In this document: positions 53,012 to 62,900 of the stretch, one piece after another
Layout of the letters: every line of letters begins with the position of its first letter
Position numbering within the stretch: the first letter of the stretch is position 1
DNA from: an uncultured Verrucomicrobiota bacterium
GTDB taxonomy: Bacteria; Verrucomicrobiota; Kiritimatiellia; CAIVKH01
Direction of reading: 5' to 3'
Assembly: GCA_937873455.1 (NCBI GenBank)
Contig: CALMYG010000176.1
Span: forward strand, 59,814-123,813
DNA length: 64,000 bases
Notes under the pieces: model-generated
The model's database searches: none
What the model saw: only the letters and a program-made list of their open reading frames with translations
What the model was told of the DNA's origin: nothing
Program-made: the position numbers and the translations under genes

Positions 53012-53233
53012 TTCTGCCGGCAGTCAAGGCGCTTGGCGCGCTGAAAAAGAGGGCCCGATATTTCAAGGGTTGTTTTCATATGGGTGATGTAATTCATACA
53101 CCTATATTGTCTATTCCGTTACACGTGAATGGCGAGTGCATCCGTTCGTAGTGAGGCACGCAGTCCGTCTTCGGACAAGTGCCGTGGTGGTGCGCGAACT
53201 CAGAATTATGCCTAATCCACACCCACGGCAAGA

Positions 53234-53488
53234 CTACGCTTTCAGCACTTCAAATAGATTGGATTGACCGAGGACCTTGTCAAAGGTCAACGTGGAGCTC
53301 GCACCCGCATCATGGCACTGATGCCCGAGGTAGTAATCGGCAAAGTCCCCCTTGCCGTCGCGGTAGCTCTCCCACGCCTTCCACATGATATCCTTTGTCA
53401 CTATTTCGAATTGAGCCGTCCGTAAAATCTTGTCCAAGGCGCCGGTGATCTCCTCCCGCGTGTAACCATAGGTATCCAAACCTTTCAC
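53234..53488 (-). CDS. VapC-type PIN toxin with internal in-frame deletion
   Basis: An 84-aa frame. The first residues, MKGLDT, match the VapC start (first catalytic Asp). The next residues, YGYTREEITGALDKILRTAQ, match the middle of VapC, and ESYRDGKGDFADYYLG plus STLTFDKVLGQSNLFEVL match the end, including late acidic residues. About 50 residues between strand 1 and the central helices are missing, so the active site cannot form normally. The start is GTG, overlapping the antitoxin stop (GTGA). Unlike the first vapC remnant, the frame survives. Confidence 0.75.
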   Translation of the reverse strand: MKGLDTYGYTREEITGALDKILRTAQFEIVTKDIMWKAWESYRDGKGDFADYYLGHQCHDAGASSTLTFDKVLGQSNLFEVLKA

Positions 53489-53730
53489 GCTTTGCGCCCG
53501 CCCTGATTGCGGATCACCTTGTCGATGGCCTCCAACGTAACCGGCTTGCGGTCCGGCCGGCGCAACAAACCCTTCAACTTCCTTACATCCATCGATGCCG
53601 GCTTCAGCAATACCGTTTGATGATCCTGCACGATAAAATCCACCTCATCGCCGGGATGGAGACCCAGAAAATCCCGGACCGGTTTGGGAATCACAGTTTG
53701 ACCCTTGCTGGTCATGGTGGCGGCGGGCAT
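53485..53730 (-). CDS. AbrB/MazE-type antitoxin (VapB)
   Basis: An 81-aa protein with a SpoVT/AbrB swapped-hairpin DNA-binding domain: TMTSKGQTVIPKPVRDFLGL followed by PGDEVDFIVQDHQTVLLKP. The C-terminal half (KLKGLLRRPDRKPVTLEAID) would bind the toxin. Start ATG 53730 or the upstream GTG 53739. It lies directly upstream of the deleted toxin and may persist as a regulator or as an anti-toxin against incoming homologues. Confidence 0.85.
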   Translation of the reverse strand: MPAATMTSKGQTVIPKPVRDFLGLHPGDEVDFIVQDHQTVLLKPASMDVRKLKGLLRRPDRKPVTLEAIDKVIRNQGGRKA

Positions 53731-53796
53731 GACAATCACGCTTTCTTACAAATGCTTTGATTTCTTACTTAAGCGTATTTTCCAACCTTACTGCGG

Positions 53797-53860
53797 GAAG
53801 CCGTCGGGCCGACGGTTTACCGCCCGGCTCCCACACCGCATCATAAGCCGCCCTCGGAGG
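53797..53860. repeat. Degenerate piece of dispersed repeat family
   Basis: CTGCGGGAAGCCGTCGGG (from about 53797) matches the part CTGCGGGAAACCGTCGGG of the 41373 repeat, then diverges into a hairpin-forming GCCGACGGTTTACCGCCCGG. It fills part of the 187-bp gap between the giant gene and the AbrB-type antitoxin gene; no gene is seen in that gap. Confidence 0.5.
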
Positions 53861-53917
53861 GAGCGGCACAAACGCTCTATGGCATTTAGGACGTGATCAC
53901 AGGCACGAATACCCTGT

Positions 53918-56900
53918 TTACTGGAACGGCACGCCGTTGGTTCCCAGCCAGATCACGCGGTACACCCGGAAGCGATCGTTGGTGGACTCCACATCAATAA
54001 ACGGCGTATCGCCGCCGACCTTGAGGTTGGTCACCGCAACCAGATTTTGCCAGTTATGGACCCGGTTGGTCCCGAACGGATAATTGGTGGCGTATTGGAT
54101 CTGGTAATCCTCGTTCCAGGCGCCGCGCCAGACAAAGCGGGACTGCTGGTTCGGCAGCGTGTTGAGTTGGGAAATCCGGTGTACCCCGAAGAACGTGCGG
54201 ATTTGTCCGTCGTTGATATCCCAGTAATTGGTGTTGCCTGCGCCCTCGCCCACAATCCGCCACTTGGCGTTGAAGCTGTTGAACGTCGGGGAGTTCGTCC
54301 AGAAAATATATTCCTGATACGCGGATACCCCCGATTGCAACGGCACCCAGACCACCCCGCCATCGCCGGAATACTGAACGGTAAACGTCAGGTCATACGG
54401 CAGATTGAGTACATGCCAGATCAGCGGATAGGCATTCTCCGCCTCGGTGATCGGCAGGAATTCGTTGCCGGTCCGGGCAAACACGATGTCACCGGTGGAA
54501 CCCTTGCTGGCGTACAAGGTATTGCCATAGGCGCCGACATTGACGCGGTTACCGCTTGGCGCGGGTTCGCGTTCGAACACGGTGAACGGATTGCCCTTGT
54601 CGATGGCCCACGAGGTATTCGTATCGCTCACAAAGGTCCGGGTGTTGAAATCGTAGCGCCCGGCCTGGCTTTGCAGGGTGAAGACGCCGGAGGTCACGTT
54701 GTGGAACATCGGGTTGGTGATCGCGCTCCGCATATCCTTCACCTGGGCGCGCTGCCAGGGCAGCAGGTTGGTGAAGGAACCATAGATAAAGGCATTGCTC
54801 TTCGACAACGGCCCGAACCAGTACACGTTGTAATCGATGAACGTGGTCAGCACGGTCCCGGTTGGGCCCGAGAGCGCGAACTGTTGATTGGAGGTCGCCA
54901 CGTCATGGTAGAAAATGTTGTTCTGGATAAAGGAGTTCGGCACGACGTTGTACTGGATTGAATACGGCAAGTTATTGACAAAGGTGACGTTTTCCACCCG
55001 GACGTTCTGCGAATCCCACACCTGGATACCGCCTTCCAGCGTATTGTTCCACACCCGGCTGGATGTGATGCGATGGTTGCCGCCGCCCAGGATGGCAATA
55101 CCCAGGTTGTTGCTGCGAGCCTCGACCTGATCCACCACCACGAATCGATTGGTGAGAATGTACAAGCCGCGGTTGGCGTTCTCAAAAATCATGTCCCGCA
55201 CGGTGACGTAGGAGGCATTCAACAGCATGGCATCGCCGGATCGGGTCGGCCGACGCAAGACCGTGCCGCCGGCCGCGACGTTGGTGCTGCCGCGAATTAT
55301 CATGTTCGCATTCGAGTCGCCGCCGCGCGACCAGATCACCTGGATCACCGAACTGGTGTAAATGCCGGTATCCACGTAGATGGTGTCCGCCGGTTCGGTA
55401 TCGTAGGTGGCCAACAGGTTTTCCAACGTGGCTTTTGGCGTGGCCGGGGTGCGTCCATCGTTGGCGTTGTTGCCCGCCGCCGTGGTGAATACGTTGCCGT
55501 TGGTGCTGGCGTTATTGACGTAGAAACCGCGCACGTCGTTGCGGATATTGAAGATGCTGTCGTTGACGTCCACCACCGAGGGGTCGCCCTCCAGCACCAC
55601 CCGCCACCGGGCATCCAGGGTGTTGGATGCCGTGGTGGTATCCCACGAGTAGGCGCCATTCAGAGCGGGCAACCCGGCGACAATCGTTGTCCAATTGGTG
55701 CCGGCATTGGCGGAGTACTGGAGAATCACCCGGTTGGTTGGGTCCATCGCCCCGGCCAGCCAGCGCAGGGTGTTGGTGCCGCGGAGCACGCCGCCGTCGT
55801 TCATGGTGATCGCGTACACCCACGGCGTGGTCCGACTCCGGCTCGCCTGCTCGGTATTGCCGAACGCGCCAATATTGATCCGCCCGCCGTTGGGCGCGGA
55901 TTCCCGGCTGAAACTATCGAAGGGTGCGCCGGCGTCGATGGCCGGGGAATGGACGCCATCGACCACCCAACCGCCACCCTGCCAGCGTCCGGTGACCGAT
56001 CGCAACCGGTAATCACCGCCCGCCTCGTTGGCAAACAAGGGATCAGCGACCAAACTGTTGGTATCCTGCCCGGAACGTTCCTGCCAGTACAACAACCGCT
56101 CCCACAATCCGTCCTGCGCTCCGCCAAACCAGGCCCCGTTGCGGAGGAAGAAGAGGTTGTAGTCGGAGAATACCACCCCGGCCTGGCGCTCGATGGCAAA
56201 CGCCGTACCCGGCGCCCCGTTGGCGATAATGATGTTGTTGCGCAGGGTGGAACGGCTGTCCCCGCCCAGTTGACGGATCGCCGTCCGGTTGGCGACCAGG
56301 GTGTTGTTGACGACCGTCACGTTGGTGCCTTCGATGGTGACCAGCGGACTGACCTCGCCGGCGACCACGGTGTTTCCAAGGTATGCGTCGGTTCCAGCCA
56401 GACGCAACGAGCCGTTAATCACATATCCTGCCTCCACCCGGATATCCCGGCCCACCACTTCAATCAGGGCGTTGGTCAAGTAGAAGGACTCGACAGTCCC
56501 TTGCGCTCCCGACAGTTGGATCGAACCATCGTTGACCGACCAGTTCCGCAGGATAATGTTGGTTCCGCGGCCCTCGATCAATCCGGAACGCACGGATATG
56601 TTTTCCCATACCATGTAGGGGGCGCCGATGATTAATACCGTACGAATGAAAGGACCGATCTTAAGCGCCGAACCATCCCACAGCACACCGTTGGGACTGC
56701 CGATCACGGAAACCGGATGTTGGGCGGAACCGGCCTGATTCAACCGGGCCTCAGTATTGATGTCGTTCGTGGTGAGCAGGTACACCCCGGTATCGATGTA
56801 GATCGAGTCTTCCGGATCCAGATCCCAGAAATCGAGCAGGGAGCGCAACGAGGCCTTCGGGAAATTGCTGGAAATGCCGAGATTGTTATCGTCACCCGGC

Positions 56901-59900
56901 GCGGTGGTGAACACATTGCCGACGGTCGAGGTGTTGTTGATAAAGAACCGGAAAGGCGCATTCAGTCCGAAAGTGCGGTCGGTCTCATCGACAACATTGG
57001 TCGCCCCAACGACCTGGACCCGCCACTTCGTGGTCGGGCTCTGGAACGGATCGGCATTCAAACTGTTCCACAAGAAACCATCGAGGTTGATCGGTACATC
57101 GGTCGCGATCACATTCCAATTGGTCCCGCTGTCCACCGAGTAATCCAGATTCACCCGGTTGGTGGGGTCGATGTTCCCGTAGGCCCAATGCAGCGGGAAG
57201 ATGCCACCCGGCCGCCCGCCGGCCATGGCGGTGATGGCCAGCACCCACGGCTCGGTGCGGCTCCGGCTGGCCTGTGCCGTTCCGCCGAACAGCCCGATGT
57301 TGCGGCGTCCGCCGTTGGGCGCGGATTCATTGCCCACCCCGCTGAGCGGATCGCCGGTATCGATAAGCCACGACGTGTCGGTGTCGGTAAAGACAAAGCT
57401 TTGCGTCGCCGGATTAAACCGCCCGGAAATACTGCGCGGATGGAAATCGCTGTTGGCCGGATCATGAAACAACGGTTCGACGCTGATGCTGTGCACGTCC
57501 TGGGTGGTGCGGAAGTACCACTGCGGCAACCCGGTGATCGGCTCGCCATCCACCAGCGCGTAGGAAGCGCTGCCTTGGATAAAGTAGTTGTTGTAATCGG
57601 CGCTAACCGTGCTTTCCGACAAAATCAAAGCCGAGTTGGTTACCTGGCCGAAGGCATGAAGCACCGAATTGGTGATCATGGTTTCACTTAACATCGTATA
57701 GATACCGCCGTTTTGGTTGGACCAAATCACCGAGGAGACCACCCGGTTGGAGGATCCCCGGAAGATATCAATGCCGATGCCCACCATACGATGAATCACC
57801 ACCCGTTCCAGTGTGTTTTCCGAGGACCCGTTCAGCCGGATGCCATAGAAACCGCCGTCGCGGATTTCCAGGTTGCGGAACAGGTTCCAGTCATTGCGAG
57901 GAAACGGATTGTTCACGAAGACGCCGGCATTGGCATTTTGCACGATCATGTCGGATAGCTCAATATATCGGGCATTGACCAGCTCAAAGACTGCCTCATC
58001 GTTTTCCGGATTATTGCTCCAGGCGTTGGTCGACGACCGGTGTATCACCGTGCCACCAGCCAGCCGGTTGGTACTACCTTGAATATGCACGCGGGCATCT
58101 TCATTCCCGGCGTCATCCGCCCGGATGACAATGTTTTCGGTAATCGGATAGTAACCGGTGTCCACATAGACCACGTCCCCGCCGATCAGCTCAAAGCGAT
58201 CAATGATCGTGGAAACCGAGTGGACCGGCGTACTGACGGTAATACCGTTATTGAGGGGTGAACCCGGCACCGTCGTATAGACATTCCCCAAGGTATTGCT
58301 GTCATTGACATAATAAGCGATCGGCCCGTTGCGTAAGGTAAAGACGGCCTCGGTTATGTCGGATACGACGGGGTTACTTTCGAGGATGATCCGCCACCGC
58401 GCCAGGGGCGTCGAATCGAGGGCGCCGTTGTTCCAGACATACTGACCGTTGATCGCCGGTACATTGGTGGCGACGGTTTCCCAGACCAGGCCGTCATTGG
58501 GGGTGTATTCCAACCGGACGGTGGCGTTGGAGACCAATCCCCGGGTCAACCAGGTCAACAGTTGCGGATTTCCAGCGGTGCCGCCATCGCGCAGGGATCC
58601 TACAAACAGGGCCGGGTTGGTGGTGGATCGACTGGCCAGCGGCGTGTTGCCGAATACCCCGACATTGACCCTGTCGCCGTTGGGTTGGGTTTCCAAATTG
58701 AAAGGATCACTGGGCGCACCGGCATCAATACCCCAGGAGGTATCCGCATCAAGTACGAAGGTCCCCGAGGTCGGATTAAACCGCCCCTGATCGCTGCGCA
58801 GATGAAAGTTCCCGAGGCCCGGATCGGCGAAGAGCGGGTCGACCACCAGGCTATTGGCATCAATCCCCCGGGCATTTTGCCAACCGCGGAGCGTACGGAA
58901 GAACACATTTCCTAATGTATCCCGGAAAAGGTTAAGGTTCGGACCAGGGTAATACAGATTATAATTACCGCGAATCGTGGCAAACCCACTGTTAACCTCG
59001 ATTAAAATGCTGTTCGAGGAGGGCGCACCCAGAATGCTGTTGCTCACCGACATAAATCCATAGGTATGCCGAATGCCGGCAATGCGATTCGACCAGAACA
59101 CGCCATAATCCCAACTTACCGAGGAAAACGTCCCGTCGAGGAACAACCCCACGGTATTGTTCCAGGCCGAACAATGTCGGAATGATGCACCCCCGGCATT
59201 GTTCATGTTAAAGCCGGTAATATTGCTGGAGACATTCACCCAACGGAATCTCACGTCTTCCACCCCGACCATGGATACACCATTGGTGTTGCCGGAAAAA
59301 TTTAAATGCTCGATCGATATGTGCTTGGTATTGGAAATGCGAAGTCCGAATTGAGTGTCCGGATGTCCGATGATGGTTGTTCCTCCCGCCGCCCGGTTGG
59401 TGCTGCCGATAATACGAATCGGATCGCCGGGCTGGCCGGCTTTTATTTCCTCACCGAATAAACCGATACGCATGCCAACGGCATTGGTAATGACATAGGT
59501 ACCCGTATCGATGTAAATGATATCCCCCTCGCTCAACGGGAAACGTTCGATTGCGGTGGCCGGATCGTTGAGCGGGGTGGCCGGGCTTAAACCGTCGTTG
59601 GTTTCGTTGCCGGGCGCCACGGTATAGACATTGTTTACGATCGAGTCGTTGTTAACATAAGCGACCAGGGGATTGTTTTTGATGGTGAACGGTCCGGCCA
59701 CCGATACCGTGTTGGAATCATCTTCGCTGATCACCCGCCAGCGGGCCAATTGAGTCACCGGCTCGCTGGAAACATTCCAGGTAAAACCATCCAGATAAAC
59801 CGGAATGTTGCTGGCGATGATCGAATAATCCACTCCGTTGTTGGCGTATTCGAACCGGACCAGGGACGAGGTCGGCCAGCCCCCGGCGGTCCAGCGTACG

Positions 59901-62900
59901 ATGTTGGTGCCAAAGATACGTCCTCCGTCATTGAGCGAGAGCGCGAGCAGCCAACCGTTGGTCCGACTGCGGCTGGCTTCCGCCGTATTGCCGTACCGTC
60001 CAATGTTGACCCGTCCGCCGTTGGGCGCGGGTTCGTTGGTCCAGGCGGCGGCGGGTTGCCCGGCATCAATCAGCGGTGAGAAGGTTCCCGGCGGATCAAA
60101 TACCACCGAACCATTGGGCAGGGTCCGTCCGTTCGCGCTCAACAGATGGAAATCACCTCCCGCCGCATTAGCGACCAGCGGATTGTGACTCAACGAATGC
60201 AAATCGTTGCCCCGGTCCCGCTGCCAGTCGATCAGCCGGGTGTAGAAGTCATTCCCGCCGACCAAACGTTCCCGCTCGCCCATCAACGCCGAGGACTGCC
60301 GGAAGTAGGCATTGTAGTCGGCGATCACATTGGTGACCCCCAGTCCCATGAAGTAAATACGGCTATCCGGCCCGTTGGCCTGAATCAAATTGTTATAGGC
60401 AGTCGCGGATCCGCCCTGGGCAACATGCACGCTGTATCGATTGCCCCAGAAGGTGTTATTGATGATATCCACGTTCCCCGGTGTGGCAAAAGAACCCTGT
60501 CCAAACAAGCCCACCAGTACCGCATTGGTGGGATTGTTAAAGAAAAGGGAATTTCTAATCAATGTTCCCCGGGTACCGGCGACCCGGACCCCGGCGAAGG
60601 TATTGTTGCGCAGCGTCACGTTTTGCAGGGCGATGTCGTTGCACAACTCAAGAAAGACCCCGACTGCGGCGTTTCGCACGGTAATATCCCGCAACAAAAT
60701 ACCTTCCGCCCGGTCAATCAGAATGCCGTTGCCAAGACCGGTGATACGATCAAAAATGGTTCCCCCGGCTACGACATTGGTGCTGCCCCGGATCACCACC
60801 GGATTGGTGGCAACGCCCGAATCGAATTCGCCGATGTTTATGGCCGCATTCTGGGCATAGACCCCGGTATCCACGTAAACCACGTCGCCCGGCTCCAGAT
60901 CAACCGCATCCAACAAGGATTGCAGGGTCGCCTTGGGCGACGAGGGCAGGAAGCCGTTGTTGTCGTCGTTGCCGGGGGCGGTACAGAAGACCGCCTGGTC
61001 CACCGATGGTCCGTTTACGTAGTAGGGAATGCTCCCCCCTTGGCGCAGGGCGAAGAAGTTTTGATTGGTGGCGGCGAGCGCCGGATTGTTCTGGCTGACC
61101 ACCCGCCAGAGACCTGCCGCCGCCGCGCCGTACGGTACGCTATCCCAGGCATAAGACTTGGTTAGCGCCACCACGTTGCTGGTGATGTTGGTCCAGGTCA
61201 CTCCGCCGTCGTTGGAGAAATCCAGCGTCAGCAAATGGGAAGATGCGGGCCCGGCCACGTTCCAGCGCAGTTCGATATCTCCGGCTCCCGACCCACCGTC
61301 GTTAAAGGTCAGCACCTGCAAGACCCCCGAAGTTGGTGACAAACTGGCTTGGGAGGTATTGCCATACAACCCGGCGTTCACGCGATTGCCGTTGGGGGCC
61401 GGCTCCTGGGCAAAAGACAAGGTCGGATCACCCAAATCGATCAACGGCGAGAAAGCCTCCGATGCATTCGTGACATAACCCACCCCGGCAATGAAACGCC
61501 CGTAAGGACTTCTCGGATGCCAATCGCCTTGGGAGGCATTGGCGAATTGAGGGTCGGCGGCCAAGCTATTAATATCCAGACCGGTGGTTCGAGTCCAGTT
61601 GACCAGGCGCTGGAAACGCAAGCGGGCGCCCGGATACTGGTTACCCTGCAATTCGGCGACAAATGCTAATGGCGCCGCCCAGAACAAGTTATAATCGGAC
61701 AACAACGTACCAACAGCCTGTGGAAGAGGCCCGTCATTGCGGCGAAGTCCCACCGTATCCATACCCAATGCCGCAAGCACACTGTTGCGAATGTTAAGCT
61801 GCGCTTGTTCTGTTACATAGACGCCAATTCGATTGGACCAAAGGATAGATTGCTGGACATCAACAGCGACGCTGAAATTTCTGGCTACAATGCCGTGATC
61901 CGTGAATCCCGATGCGACGACATGTCTTATGCGTGCCTGCGATGAATTATTAAGTGATATGCCATTTTGGCCATCCCGCATACGCAACCATTCAAACAAG
62001 CCAAATCGGGAAGCAATGGCTTGAATCGAACCGCCCGACGCCACCGGGAAATGGCTGATCTGCAGGTCGCGGAGATGCACGCCGTAGGCTTCGTTGAGTT
62101 CAAACACATTGATACCCAGCGTTCCGATGATGCGGCTTCCTCCGGCCAGTTCGTTGGTGCTGCCCTGAATGCGAATACTGACTCCTCCGGCGGCCAGAGG
62201 CAACAAATTACTCATGGTATTCCAGGCATCAAACCGTCCGATGCGGATCGGAGAAGCAATAATATACTCTCCGGTGTCCACGTATACCGTGTCGCCGGGC
62301 TCCAAATCGTAATCGTTAATAACCGACTGGATCGTCAGACGCGGAGCCGACGGTGAGATACCGAGGTTGCCATCGTTGCCGGGCGCGGTGGTATACACCA
62401 AATTATTGGTAAAGGTATCGTTGACGTAGAGGGAGAGGGCGGCATTACCTAATTGAAACGGCTTGGCCGATTGATCCGAAACCGCCGGATTGTTTTCGCT
62501 GATCACCCGCCAGCGGGCGAACCAGGTCGCCGAGGTTCCGGTATTCCAGAAAAAGATTTCCGAGTTGGCGGCGACATTGCTTTGAATCACCGACCAAGCC
62601 GCGCCGTTATTGATCGAGTACTCCAGGCGCACGGTGTGGCCGGTGGCCGCGCCATAGGCCCGCCAGGTTAATGGCACATTGTCGCCCCTCACCCTTCCAC
62701 CATCGTTAAGGGAGGCGACGCGGAGGCGGGCCGCCGCCGGCGTCCGGCTGGCTTCCGGGGTATTGCCGTACATGCCGATGTTGATCCGACCGCCGTTGGG
62801 CGAGGTCTCCCGGCTGAAATCAGACACCGGAAAACCGGCATCGATCAACGGTGAGGTCTCCGCGTCGGTTACGAACAAGCCGGTCGCTGGATTAAACCGC

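Noticed and set aside
55073..56635. 520-codon open frame on the plus strand inside the giant gene
   Set aside because: It is antisense to the conserved repeat modules; similar antisense frames recur at 54047-54961, 56717-57691 and 60146-61165 as a by-product of GC-biased codons. No domain motif or ribosome site.
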